Below are positions 7,701 to 17,456 of a DNA stretch of 32,556 bases, piece by piece. The DNA lies in contig JAOKTA010000007.1 of the NCBI GenBank assembly GCA_028335865.1, positions 1 to 32,556 on the forward strand, in the 5' to 3' direction. The translations under genes and the position numbers were made by a program. The notes below the pieces were generated by a model, which saw only the letters and a list, made by a program, of their open reading frames with translations, was not told where the DNA came from and searched no databases. This stretch comes from Candidatus Nitrosopumilus sp. (lineage in GTDB: Archaea; Thermoproteota; Nitrososphaeria; Nitrososphaerales; Nitrosopumilaceae). How positions within the stretch are numbered: position 1 is the stretch's first letter; each line of letters opens with the position of its first letter.

Positions 7701-8858
7701 TTGGAATACTTAGTAATGTTACCAGGTCCTACAAATGTTCCTGAACGTGTCACTCGTTCAATGATTACTCCATCTATTAATCACAGAAGTGATGATTTTG
7801 TAAAACTTTATGAAGAATGTGTAAATAACACAAAGAAAATTTTTGATACTCAGGGGGATGCTGTTTGTCTATCTGCTTCTGGTACTGGTGCTGTAGAATG
7901 TTCTGTTGTGAATTTAATTAAAAAAGGTGATAAAGTAATCATACCTGTAAATGGTGAATTTAGTACTCGTTTAGCTCAATCAATAGAGTGGGCTGGAGGA
8001 GAAACAATTAGAATCAAAACTGATCCAGGGGTTAATCCTACATTTGATCAAGTCAAAGAAACTTTTGATAATAACAAAGACGTTAAAGCATTCTACTGTG
8101 TTTGGAATGAAACTTCTACAGGAACTATGATAAATTATCTTGATAGAATTAAAGATCTAACTTCAAGAAATGATTCTTACTATGTTTTAGATGGAGTTTC
8201 TATTGTCGGTGGTGAAGAACTTCACATGGATAAATGGGGAATTGATATTGCAATGACTGGTGCACAAAAAACATTTGCATGTCCGCCAGGCATTTCACCA
8301 ATTTGTATTAATCCGAGAACTAGAAAATACATGGAAGCCAATCCTCCAAATACTACATACTTCAATTTACCAAGATATTTCCAATACTATGACGAAGCAA
8401 AACATACTCCATTTACTCCTGCATTACCTATTCTTTATGCATATAGAGAAGCAATGAGAATTATGTTTGAGGAAGGAATAGAACAAAGAATTCAACGTCA
8501 TAGAACATGTTCTGAGGCATTGTATTCTGGACTATCTGCACTTGGATTGACACCATTTGCAAAAGAGGATTCACGTTCAACTGTAGTTATTGCATTAAAC
8601 TATCTAGATGGATTAGAAGATAAAATATTCCGTGAAACATTAGCTAAAAAATTCAAAATTTTAGTTGCAGGCGGATTTGGTAATCTAAAAGGTAAAGTCT
8701 TCCGAGTTGGATGTATGGGTGAAATCAATGCATCCCATGTTATGAGATGTATTTCTGGAATTGGATCAACTTTATCCATGATGGGTTATGATACTGATTT
8801 ACAAGCAGGTCTAAGAATAGCAGACGATAAATTAAAAGCTCTTCCTAATCCTTCTTAA
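7701..8858 (+). CDS. Class V aminotransferase, alanine/serine-glyoxylate aminotransferase family
   Basis: LPGPTNVPERV, SASGTGAVE, DGVSIVGGEELHMDKWGID, GAQKTFACPPG. Confidence 0.9.
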   Translation: MEYLVMLPGPTNVPERVTRSMITPSINHRSDDFVKLYEECVNNTKKIFDTQGDAVCLSASGTGAVECSVVNLIKKGDKVIIPVNGEFSTRLAQSIEWAGGETIRIKTDPGVNPTFDQVKETFDNNKDVKAFYCVWNETSTGTMINYLDRIKDLTSRNDSYYVLDGVSIVGGEELHMDKWGIDIAMTGAQKTFACPPGISPICINPRTRKYMEANPPNTTYFNLPRYFQYYDEAKHTPFTPALPILYAYREAMRIMFEEGIEQRIQRHRTCSEALYSGLSALGLTPFAKEDSRSTVVIALNYLDGLEDKIFRETLAKKFKILVAGGFGNLKGKVFRVGCMGEINASHVMRCISGIGSTLSMMGYDTDLQAGLRIADDKLKALPNPS

Positions 8859-8904
8859 TTTTAAGAACGTTTAACTAATATAAGGAAATTCTAAGACAAA
8901 CCTA

Positions 8905-9642
8905 TTGACTTTTGATAAAGGCTCATTAATTCTAGTTGATTATACTGCAAAAGTAAAAGACAGTGATGAGGTTTTTGATACTACTATTGAAGCAGATGCA
9001 AAAACACATTCACTTCATGAAGAAAATGTCAAGTATCATCCAAAATTGGTTTCTATTGGTGAAACATCCTATCCTGTTCTAAAAGGATTTGATGAAGCAC
9101 TAGCAAAAACATCTGTCGGTGATAAATTGACAGTTGAAGTTACTCCCGACAAAGGTTTTGGTGAAAGAGATTCTACAAAAGTTAGAATGATTCCTATTAG
9201 AAAATTAGGTGAAGATGCAGAAAAAGTTTCAGTTGGTGATTCAATTGAAGTCGATAACAAAAGAGGAATTATTCGTTATATTGGCTCTGGTAGAGTACAA
9301 ATGGATTTTAATCATAGATTTGCAGGAAAAACAATTCTATTTGATGTTAATGTACTAAAATCACTTGATTCTCCTAATGATAAAGTAGATGCAATTTTAA
9401 AAGAAAGACTTCCAGTAGAAGATACAAAAATTGCTTTTGATTTAAAAGATAAAGAAGGAAGTATTACAATTCCTGAAGAAATTTTACGTGCTGATGGTTT
9501 ACAAATCATGAAACATTTTATCCAAATGGATATTTTCAAATTTGTTAAAACTTTAGAAAAAATTAGTTTTGTTGAAACTCATGTCAACAAACAGGCACCT
9601 GCAAAGAAACCTGAAGCAACTTCTGAACAAAAAACTGTTTAA
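8905..9642 (+). CDS. FKBP-type peptidyl-prolyl isomerase (long archaeal SlyD-like)
   Basis: VDYTAKVKDSDEVFDTT, LKGFDEAL, VTPDKGFGERD; IF domain and C-terminal extension. Confidence 0.92.
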   Translation: MTFDKGSLILVDYTAKVKDSDEVFDTTIEADAKTHSLHEENVKYHPKLVSIGETSYPVLKGFDEALAKTSVGDKLTVEVTPDKGFGERDSTKVRMIPIRKLGEDAEKVSVGDSIEVDNKRGIIRYIGSGRVQMDFNHRFAGKTILFDVNVLKSLDSPNDKVDAILKERLPVEDTKIAFDLKDKEGSITIPEEILRADGLQIMKHFIQMDIFKFVKTLEKISFVETHVNKQAPAKKPEATSEQKTV

Positions 9643-9643
9643 A

Positions 9644-10708
9644 CTAAATTACTTTAGTAATTTTTGCAAGATCTAATGCTGTTTTCTTAGTCATTTTAAT
9701 TTGTTTTAAAATTGTGTATCGTTCTGGTCTTAACCCTTGTGCAATAATTAATGCTTCAATAATTAATTCTGGTTCAAGTCCAATTTCTTTTGCTGTAGTT
9801 GGCGCTCCAACATCTTTTAATGTTTTAATAATTTTTTTCCAATCCTGTCCTTGTAATTTTGCCATCATTATAGATCCAAGACCACATTTTTCTCCATGAA
9901 GTCCAATACCTGGTGCAATTTTATCAAGTGCATGTGAGAAAAGATGTTCTGCACCTGAACATGGCCTACTACTGCCTGCAATACATGATGCAACTCCTGC
10001 ACTAATCAATCCCTCTACAATTACACGAGCATCCAGTCCTTTTTTTGCAAATTCAGCAGAATTCTCCATGACAATTTTTGCACTCATCATTGCCAAATCT
10101 GCTGCATATCTTCCATAGTATTCTTTCTTTCTTTCATGTCCTAATTGCCAATCTTTTACAGCTATGATATTTGCAATAAGATCTCCGCAACCACTAGCTA
10201 ACAATTTTGCTGGTGCTTTTTTAATTATATCAATATCTACAAAAACACCCATAGGTGCAGATGCTATGATTGAATGAGGCTTGTCACTTTTTACAGAAAC
10301 AAATGGACTTGCCATTCCATCATGTGATGCAGCAGTTGGTAAACTTACAAATGGTATGGATAAATTATATGAAATTAGTTTTGCAGTATCTACAGAGCGA
10401 CCACCCCCAATTCCTACAATTAAATTTGAATTATCTTTTTTAACATCTTTTTCAATTTTATTAATCGATTTAATCTGATTATCTATTGATGTATGCCAAA
10501 CAAATTGAATTTTATTATTTTTCAATGATTTTTCTATTTTAATTTTTAAGACTTTTTGAACAGTTATTCCAGATATCAATGAAACCTTTTTTGGCTTATT
10601 TAGTGAATTTAGAAATTTTCCAAAATCATCTATATTTTTTTCACCAATTTCAATAAGTCTGGGTAATTCCATTGTATGTGACTGCATGCGATCTTCATTT
10701 TTTATCAT
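9644..10708 (-). CDS. egsA: sn-Glycerol-1-phosphate dehydrogenase
   Basis: GIGGGRSVDTAKL, SLPTAASHDGMASPF, SGCGDLIAN, GAEHLFSHALD, LHGEKCGLG. Confidence 0.93.
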   Translation of the reverse strand: MIKNEDRMQSHTMELPRLIEIGEKNIDDFGKFLNSLNKPKKVSLISGITVQKVLKIKIEKSLKNNKIQFVWHTSIDNQIKSINKIEKDVKKDNSNLIVGIGGGRSVDTAKLISYNLSIPFVSLPTAASHDGMASPFVSVKSDKPHSIIASAPMGVFVDIDIIKKAPAKLLASGCGDLIANIIAVKDWQLGHERKKEYYGRYAADLAMMSAKIVMENSAEFAKKGLDARVIVEGLISAGVASCIAGSSRPCSGAEHLFSHALDKIAPGIGLHGEKCGLGSIMMAKLQGQDWKKIIKTLKDVGAPTTAKEIGLEPELIIEALIIAQGLRPERYTILKQIKMTKKTALDLAKITKVI

Positions 10709-10747
10709 TATTTATCATTTCAAAAGATCAAAAAGTTATTTAAAAGG

Positions 10748-11416
10748 GTGACATTCCACTTACATTATCTAAAAAGGTGTATTTTGTCAAACAATGTTGA
10801 AGAAAAAATTTTGCACGGGACTACCACTGTAGGTATCAAGGCTACGGATGGCGTTGTTTTATGTGCAGATATGAGGGCTAGCGCAGGATATTTTATAGCA
10901 AATAACAATACTATGAAAATTCAGCAAATTGACCTACATGCTGGTTTAACTTTGGCTGGAGGCGTTGCAGATGCACAAAATATTGTTGATGTTCTACGAT
11001 ATCATTCTAATTTACACAGGGTCGATAAACAAAATTCAATTTCTATTCATTCTCTTGCAAGACTTTGCTCATTGATATTTCATCAAAATAGAGGATATCC
11101 ATTCATGGCTGATATCTTACTTGGTGGTTATGATGCAAATGGCCCTGCTTTGTTTAATGTTGATATGTTTGGTTCTGTTGAAGAAAAATCTTATGTTACA
11201 ACTGGTAGTGGATCACCAGTAGCTTATGGTTTACTTGAAGAAGAATATAGAAACGACCTCACAGTTGAAGAGGCAAAAAAAGTAGCTTTACGAGCTGTTA
11301 AAGCTGCAATTGTTAGAAACATTGGTACAGGTGATGGAATTAACATCGCAACAATGGATAAAAATGGATTCCGTCTTTTGACTGATGAACAAAAGAAATC
11401 AGTTCTCGAACTTTAG
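10748..11416 (+). CDS. psmB: Archaeal proteasome beta subunit (alternative TTG start at 10784)
   Basis: HG|TTTVGIKATDGVVLCADMRASAG with catalytic Thr; TTG at 10784 gives a short propeptide MSNNVEEKILHG. Confidence 0.93.
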   Translation: MTFHLHYLKRCILSNNVEEKILHGTTTVGIKATDGVVLCADMRASAGYFIANNNTMKIQQIDLHAGLTLAGGVADAQNIVDVLRYHSNLHRVDKQNSISIHSLARLCSLIFHQNRGYPFMADILLGGYDANGPALFNVDMFGSVEEKSYVTTGSGSPVAYGLLEEEYRNDLTVEEAKKVALRAVKAAIVRNIGTGDGINIATMDKNGFRLLTDEQKKSVLEL

Positions 11417-13364
11417 TGATTTAATGCAAAAAAAACAACCTCCCAAAGAATTACCTCCTAGTAGCCAGAATATAATGGCAACCATACTGCAAAGTATGCC
11501 CAAAGAAGCAAGTATTACAAAAATAGAATATGAAGGACCAAGAATTGCACTTTATACAAACTCGCCTAGATATCTCTTAGAACATAACGAAACAATTTCA
11601 AATCTTGTAAATATAATTAAAAAACGTATTGTAATTAGAACTGATGAATCTATTAGGAAACCAGAAGATGAATGTAGAAAAATCATTACAGAATTTGTCC
11701 CAAAAGAAGCAAATCTACAAGGAACTTTATTTGATTCATCCACTGGTGAAGTTTCTATTGAAGCAAAAAGACCTTGGCTACTACAAAGAGATGCAAAAGA
11801 ATTCAATCATGTCGATCTTACTGAAAAAATAGGTTGGAGACTGCGAATTCGAAAAGCTACTACTATCCCATCTCGTACTATTCAAACAATTAATGCAACT
11901 CTAAAACAATCTTCTGCTGAAAGAAGTAAACAAATGAAACAAGTCGGTGATGATATTTTTAGATCTAGAATATCTCAAAGAACTGAAGTAACTCTTCATA
12001 CTCTTGGTGGTTTTGGTCAAGTAGGTAGATCTTCAATGTTGTTATCTACGCCAGAAAGTAAAATTTTAATTGATTGTGGAATTAATCCTGGTGCTCGTTC
12101 TCCAATGGATGCATATCCAAGACTTGATTCATTAGATATTACATTAGATGAACTTGATGCTGTAGTTATTGGACATGCTCATTTGGATCACACTGGATTC
12201 TTACCTGCATTATGCAAATATGGCTACAAAGGTCCAATTTATTGCAGTGAGCCAACATTACCCATGATGAATTTAATTCAATTGGATGCAATTAAAGTCG
12301 CAGCTGCTCAAGGCAGAACTCCGATTTATGCTGAAAGAGATGTAAAACAGGTAATGAGACAAACAATCACTTTGCCATATGGAACTGTGACTGATATTTC
12401 TCCTGATATTAAATTGGTCCTTGCTAATGCAGGACACATTCTTGGCTCTGCATTATGCCATTTTCATATTGGTAATGGTGATCATAATTTTGTTTATTCA
12501 GGTGATATTAAATTTGGAAAAAGTATTTTGTTTGAAGCTGCTAGTTGGAATTTCCCAAGAGTAGAAACATTGTTGATTGAAAGTACTTATGGTCTTAACG
12601 AAGATATCCAGCCAACTAGACAACAGGTAGAATCTTCTTTTATCAATGCCGTAAACAACACTTTAGCAGACGGAGGAAAAGTTTTGATACCTATTCCAGC
12701 AGTTGGACGTGCACAAGAAATTATGATGGTAATTGATCATTACATGAAATCTGGTGAAATGGTTGAAGCACCAGTTTTTACTGAAGGAATGATTTCTGAA
12801 GCATCAGCTATTCATGAATCTTATCCTGAATATCTTGCAAGAGAATTAAAACAGAAAATCTTAGAAACTGATGATAATCCATTTGATTCTGAATACTTTA
12901 CAAATATTGAGCATTCTGATGCTAGAGAAGAACCAATGAGAGAAAATTCACCATGTATTATTTTAGCAACGTCTGGAATGTTAGAAGGCGGTCCTGTTTT
13001 AGAATACTTCAAAAATATTGCCCCAGACAAAAAAAATAAAGTATTGTTTGTTTCTTATCAAGTAAATGGAACTATGGGAAGAAGAGTTCTTGATGGTTCT
13101 AAACAAGTTTCTATGTTGGGAAAAGAAGGTAAGGTTGAAGTTGTTGCTGTTAACTGTAGTGTTGAAAAACTAGATGGATTTAGTGGACATAGTGATTATA
13201 ACCAATTAATGTCATTTGTAAAAAGATTAAGACCAAAACTTCGTCGTGTTTTAGTTAACCACGGAGAACGTTCAAAATCTGAAAATCTTGCTATGAATAT
13301 TAGAAGAACATACAAACTTGCAGCTCATTATCCTCAAGTTCAAGAAGCAATAAAATTATTTTAA
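11385..13364 (+). CDS. KH-domain beta-CASP ribonuclease aCPSF1 (likely ATG start at 11424)
   Basis: Metallo-beta-lactamase motif HAHLDHTGFLP, beta-CASP SGMLEGGP and FSGHSDY, N-terminal KH-like region. Confidence 0.95.
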   Translation: MNKRNQFSNFSDLMQKKQPPKELPPSSQNIMATILQSMPKEASITKIEYEGPRIALYTNSPRYLLEHNETISNLVNIIKKRIVIRTDESIRKPEDECRKIITEFVPKEANLQGTLFDSSTGEVSIEAKRPWLLQRDAKEFNHVDLTEKIGWRLRIRKATTIPSRTIQTINATLKQSSAERSKQMKQVGDDIFRSRISQRTEVTLHTLGGFGQVGRSSMLLSTPESKILIDCGINPGARSPMDAYPRLDSLDITLDELDAVVIGHAHLDHTGFLPALCKYGYKGPIYCSEPTLPMMNLIQLDAIKVAAAQGRTPIYAERDVKQVMRQTITLPYGTVTDISPDIKLVLANAGHILGSALCHFHIGNGDHNFVYSGDIKFGKSILFEAASWNFPRVETLLIESTYGLNEDIQPTRQQVESSFINAVNNTLADGGKVLIPIPAVGRAQEIMMVIDHYMKSGEMVEAPVFTEGMISEASAIHESYPEYLARELKQKILETDDNPFDSEYFTNIEHSDAREEPMRENSPCIILATSGMLEGGPVLEYFKNIAPDKKNKVLFVSYQVNGTMGRRVLDGSKQVSMLGKEGKVEVVAVNCSVEKLDGFSGHSDYNQLMSFVKRLRPKLRRVLVNHGERSKSENLAMNIRRTYKLAAHYPQVQEAIKLF

Positions 13365-13634
13365 ATCGTATTCTGGTTTCCAGATCTTTATACTAGATGG
13401 AGTAACAATGATTCTTTCTTCACCCAATCTTGCAATATCTGCATCTGCTGTTTTAGCAATTGAATATAATTCTTCAACTACTTTACGCAATTGATCCACA
13501 TCCTTTTGTGCCAATGGGGTAACTCTAAGAATTAAAATTATTCCTTTTTTAATATCCTCTTTAATAGAATGAACATCACTAGCATCTCTAATTGTAATTG
13601 CTTTTAGATATGTAGTATTTTCTTGCTTTTGCAT
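13356..13634 (-). CDS. sepF: Archaeal SepF-like cell division protein
   Basis: 92 aa; DVHSIKEDIKKGIILILRVTPLAQKDVDQLRKVVEELYSIAKTADADIARLGEERIIVTPSSIKIW matches the SepF/DUF552 fold pattern. Confidence 0.8.
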   Translation of the reverse strand: MQKQENTTYLKAITIRDASDVHSIKEDIKKGIILILRVTPLAQKDVDQLRKVVEELYSIAKTADADIARLGEERIIVTPSSIKIWKPEYDLK

Positions 13635-13695
13635 TATGATTGAAAAAGATCTACTCCCTCAAAAACTCTTCTTTAATTTTTTAAATTTTTCACGC

Positions 13696-14703
13696 CTACA
13701 TTCTAAATTTAAGATAAGATTCCTCTTCTGCACATTCTACACTAATTTCATCTGTTGAATCCCCATTTTTAATAGAAATAATATTTTTTTCAGTTTTTGG
13801 TGCATCTGAATATCTTAGAGTTACAGCTGATCCAAAGTCTACATGCAACTTTGCATTCTTACCCCGTAAAATTGAAATTGGTCCTACGTAATCTTTAGCT
13901 TCAAGTAAAATATCTCCTGGTAATGCTAATGCTTTAATCATTTCATTTTCATCTTTGTTTCTTCCTATGACAAATTTTGTTTCTTCATCTAATCTAAAGT
14001 GCCTTCCAATTTTTAACAAATCAATTTCATTAATTGTTGGAGTTTCTATATGATCAAACAAATCTTTAGCTTTAACTCCAAATTGTGGTTCCGTTAACAA
14101 ACAACCGCCACCTGCATTTGGTGGATTTTCAATACCATATTCTTTAGCCATTTGCATTTGAATTTTTCTTTGTCTTCCTTTAATCATTCCAAGATTTTCT
14201 CTTTTAATTAAACCACTTTTTTCAGCATCTGTTGGTGGTAACAATCCTGCAGATAATGGTCTAACAATTTTTCCAGTCAAATTTGATTCTTTTTCAATAA
14301 TGTTTAACGATGGTGCATGTTGACTCATTGGACGTTGACCCAATACTTCGCCTGAAATAATAAATTCTGCACCAATTTCTTCCATGTGTTTTTTTGCAGC
14401 ATCAAACATCATTGTTCTACAATCCACACATGGATTAAATCCTGCACCAATCCCGTGCTTTGGATGTTTTAACATCTCAATGTATTCATCACCAAGATAA
14501 ACTGTTTTTAAATTTACATTAAGATCATCTGCTCTTTCTCTAATTTCAAAACCACATCCTCTACCACAATCAAAATCACAAAATGGAGTTTTAATTGCAA
14601 CAGCTGAAACTTCGAATCCTTGTTTTTGCATCATTTTTACTGCAAGTTGACTGTCTAAACCACCAGAAAGCAATGCAACTACTTTCTTCTTTTCTTCTGA
14701 CAC
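13696..14703 (-). CDS. PP-loop ATPase, ThiI/MnmA-like tRNA thiolation family
   Basis: LLSGGLDSQLAV PP-loop; NPCVDCR; Cys cluster CDFDCGRGC; NFACT-R-like C-terminus. Confidence 0.8.
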   Translation of the reverse strand: MSEEKKKVVALLSGGLDSQLAVKMMQKQGFEVSAVAIKTPFCDFDCGRGCGFEIRERADDLNVNLKTVYLGDEYIEMLKHPKHGIGAGFNPCVDCRTMMFDAAKKHMEEIGAEFIISGEVLGQRPMSQHAPSLNIIEKESNLTGKIVRPLSAGLLPPTDAEKSGLIKRENLGMIKGRQRKIQMQMAKEYGIENPPNAGGGCLLTEPQFGVKAKDLFDHIETPTINEIDLLKIGRHFRLDEETKFVIGRNKDENEMIKALALPGDILLEAKDYVGPISILRGKNAKLHVDFGSAVTLRYSDAPKTEKNIISIKNGDSTDEISVECAEEESYLKFRM

Positions 14704-14773
14704 GCTAGAATTTTTTAAATTCCTTATACAAACTTTACATCATACATAAATTAAGAATATACAATATTTTGAT

Positions 14774-15838
14774 ATGAAGCAACGAAGAAAAAATCTTCTA
14801 AAGCATGCTCAAAAGATTGATTGTGACACATTAGTTACATTTGAGCCTGAGAATTTATTTTACATGACTGGTTTTTGGGGTGAGGCCATTGGATTACTTG
14901 AAAAAAATGGAAAAACTACCATTATTGCTCCAGAACTGGAGGTTGGAAGAGCAATAAGTGAATCAGAAGATTGTGATGTAATTACTGCTGAACGTGGATC
15001 AGGATTAATCTCTACACTAGTACAGAAAATTAAGAAAAATCATGTTTGTACTGATTGCCAAAATTATTCAACTATGTTAAGCCTAAAAAAATCAATTCCA
15101 CACATTAAATCATCTGTAGAGCCATTTTATAATGCCCGTATTATAAAAGATGAAAAAGAAATTCAAATCTTAAAAAAAGCTTCAAAAATTATTGATGAAA
15201 TGTTTACAATTTGTTCAAAAAAAATTAAAGTTGGACAAAAAGAATCTGAATTACAAACAATTTTGATGACATATGCAATGGAACAAGGAATGTTTGATAC
15301 TGGCTATGCATCTACACTCAATCCTTTAATTATTGCTGGAGGTCCAAACGGTGCACTTCCACACGCACAAGTAAGCCAAAGAAAATTCAAAAAAGGTGAT
15401 CTTATTGTAACTGATCTCACATTAAGATACAAAGGATATGTTTCTGATTCAACCCGAACATTTGCACTTGGAAAAATTTCTTCTCAAGCAAATGAAGCAT
15501 ATGAAATTGTTAAAGAATCCCAAAGACTTGGTCTTAAGTCTGTTAAACCTGATGTAGATTGTAGTGATGTTGATGCTGCATGTAGAAAATACATTGAAGA
15601 AAAAAATTACGGTCAATATTTCATTCATTCAACTGGACATGGAATTGGATTAGAAGTACATGAATTTCCAACGATTTCTTATCGAAGTAATACTAAATTA
15701 AAAGAAAATATGGCAATTACAGTTGAACCTGGAGTATATCTAGCAAATAAATTTGGAATCAGAATCGAAGATTCACTTATTGTAAAAGATAGACCGATTA
15801 TAATGCATAAGTTTACTAAAGATTTACTAAGAATCTAG
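14774..15838 (+). CDS. M24 family Xaa-Pro peptidase
   Basis: VTDLTLRYKGYVSDSTRTF, STGHGIGLEVHEFP, ITVEPGVY metal-ligand motifs. Confidence 0.92.
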   Translation: MKQRRKNLLKHAQKIDCDTLVTFEPENLFYMTGFWGEAIGLLEKNGKTTIIAPELEVGRAISESEDCDVITAERGSGLISTLVQKIKKNHVCTDCQNYSTMLSLKKSIPHIKSSVEPFYNARIIKDEKEIQILKKASKIIDEMFTICSKKIKVGQKESELQTILMTYAMEQGMFDTGYASTLNPLIIAGGPNGALPHAQVSQRKFKKGDLIVTDLTLRYKGYVSDSTRTFALGKISSQANEAYEIVKESQRLGLKSVKPDVDCSDVDAACRKYIEEKNYGQYFIHSTGHGIGLEVHEFPTISYRSNTKLKENMAITVEPGVYLANKFGIRIEDSLIVKDRPIIMHKFTKDLLRI

Positions 15839-15848
15839 GGAATTAACT

Positions 15849-16004
15849 TTAAGAATATCTTTCTGCTAATCTATATCTCATGTATTTGTCATCTGGTGAA
15901 AATTTAGCTGGATGTACAGATTTTGTTTCCTCACTACACTTTGGACATTTGTCTTTTAATGTATAATGACTACACTTTGAACATTTTCTTAATAGAAATC
16001 TCAT
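15849..16004 (-). CDS. nop10: H/ACA RNP / ribosome biogenesis protein Nop10 (51 aa)
   Basis: MRFLLRKCSKCSHYTLKDKCPKCSEETKSVHPAKFSPDDKYMRYRLAERYS*; Nop10 zinc ribbon; missed by the ORF track length cutoff. Confidence 0.95.
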   Translation of the reverse strand: MRFLLRKCSKCSHYTLKDKCPKCSEETKSVHPAKFSPDDKYMRYRLAERYS

Positions 16005-16005
16005 T

Positions 16006-16797
16006 TTAATTTTCTCGTGTTTTCTTTGAATCTTCTCTTGTAAATTTGAATAAACCTTTTTTCTTTTCTATGTCTGTTTTAATTTCTTCAATTATTGGTT
16101 TTAATGATTTTTCAGCAGCTTTAAAATTTTCAGAAGTAATTGATATTCTATATTTTGGTGCTCCTAGATATGTAATATCCATTGTTGAATCTTTTTTTAT
16201 TATGTCTAATAGTGTTTTTTTAATTATTTCAACTCCATTTGATTTGTTATTTGTAATTTCCATGATTCCTCTAATTTCTACTGATGGAAGTTTAATTTTT
16301 GAACAAATTTCTTCAAGTGCAGTTGTAATTTTTTTTGTTAATTTAAGATCTGCAATTATACTAATTCCATTTCTTGCAATTTCCATGAATCCATCATAAA
16401 CTGAATCAAACTGTGTATACATTTTATCTTCTATTTTTTCAATTTCTTCATCTGTTAATTTTGTTTTTTCTTGAAGATTTTCTAACAATGTTTTACCTTT
16501 TTCATATTTTTTAACCTCTTTTAGTTTCTGCTTTTTTTGATCTTTTGAAACTTGTTTTAATGATAAATCTATATCATTTGATTTTACTTTTTTTACAAGT
16601 AAAACTTTCTTCTCACCATCTTTGACAAATCTACTTACTGATCTAATCCAACCTGGTGCTATTTCTGAAATGTGTAAAAATCCTTGAATATCATCATATT
16701 CATCTAATGTAACGTATGCTCCATGATCCATTACTTTAGTTACCGTGGCTAGAATAATTTCACCTTGTTCAGGCATTTCTTGAATTTCAGTAGACAA
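16006..16797 (-). CDS. Translation initiation factor aIF2 subunit alpha
   Basis: S1 domain GEIILATVTKVMDHGAYVTLDEYDDIQGFLHISEIAPGWIRSV; full-length eIF2-alpha pattern. Confidence 0.95.
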   Translation of the reverse strand: MSTEIQEMPEQGEIILATVTKVMDHGAYVTLDEYDDIQGFLHISEIAPGWIRSVSRFVKDGEKKVLLVKKVKSNDIDLSLKQVSKDQKKQKLKEVKKYEKGKTLLENLQEKTKLTDEEIEKIEDKMYTQFDSVYDGFMEIARNGISIIADLKLTKKITTALEEICSKIKLPSVEIRGIMEITNNKSNGVEIIKKTLLDIIKKDSTMDITYLGAPKYRISITSENFKAAEKSLKPIIEEIKTDIEKKKGLFKFTREDSKKTREN

Positions 16798-16837
16798 TTC
16801 TTCTAAAACTTCCCAATGTGTAAATTAATGTTGCTCG

Positions 16838-17371
16838 TTAGAAATCAATTCCTTCTTTTGCTTTAATACCACGTTGAAATGGATGTTTAATTTCTCTCAT
16901 TTCTGTTACTAAATCTGCAGCTTCAATTACCTCATCTTTTGCATAATTACCTGTTAATATCAAATCCATTTTTTGGGGTTTTGATTTAATCAATTCTAAG
17001 ACGTCATCAAGTGAAATTAAATTAAGATTTACTGCATAATTTATTTCATCTAAAATTACTATATCGTATTTACCTGATTGAATTTTTTCATTACTAATTC
17101 TAATTGCTTCTTTAGCAACTTCTTGATGATCTATTTTTGGACTTTTATCATCTATAATTCCAACAAATCCTTTACCTATTGCAACCATTTCAAATTCTGG
17201 TTCTAGTCTCTTTGATGAATCCATTTCACCATAATGCCATGAGCCTTTGATAAACTGAATCATGCATATTTTCTTTTTATACCCTGTAGCTCTTAATGCG
17301 ATTCCTAGCGCTGCTGTTGTTTTTCCTTTACCTTTTCCTGTATAAACAATAGTTAAACCATCTTTTTCCAT
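16838..17371 (-). CDS. cobO: Cob(I)yrinic acid a,c-diamide adenosyltransferase (BtuR/CobO family)
   Basis: YTGKGKGKTTAALGIALRA, IQFIKG, DIVILDEIN. Confidence 0.93.
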   Translation of the reverse strand: MEKDGLTIVYTGKGKGKTTAALGIALRATGYKKKICMIQFIKGSWHYGEMDSSKRLEPEFEMVAIGKGFVGIIDDKSPKIDHQEVAKEAIRISNEKIQSGKYDIVILDEINYAVNLNLISLDDVLELIKSKPQKMDLILTGNYAKDEVIEAADLVTEMREIKHPFQRGIKAKEGIDF

Positions 17372-17456
17372 AATTAGCCATTAATTTTTATCAGTAAAAA
17401 CATTCGTTATTCTTCTAATGTATTAATTTAAATAAAAAAAAAATTCTAAACATACA

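Noticed and set aside
8260-8457. Listed 65-aa plus-strand ORF inside the aminotransferase gene
   Set aside because: Out-of-frame overlap within a well-supported gene; His/Lys/Gln-rich translation typical of a shifted frame.
16046-16399. Listed 117-aa plus-strand ORF
   Set aside because: Antisense shadow of aIF2-alpha.
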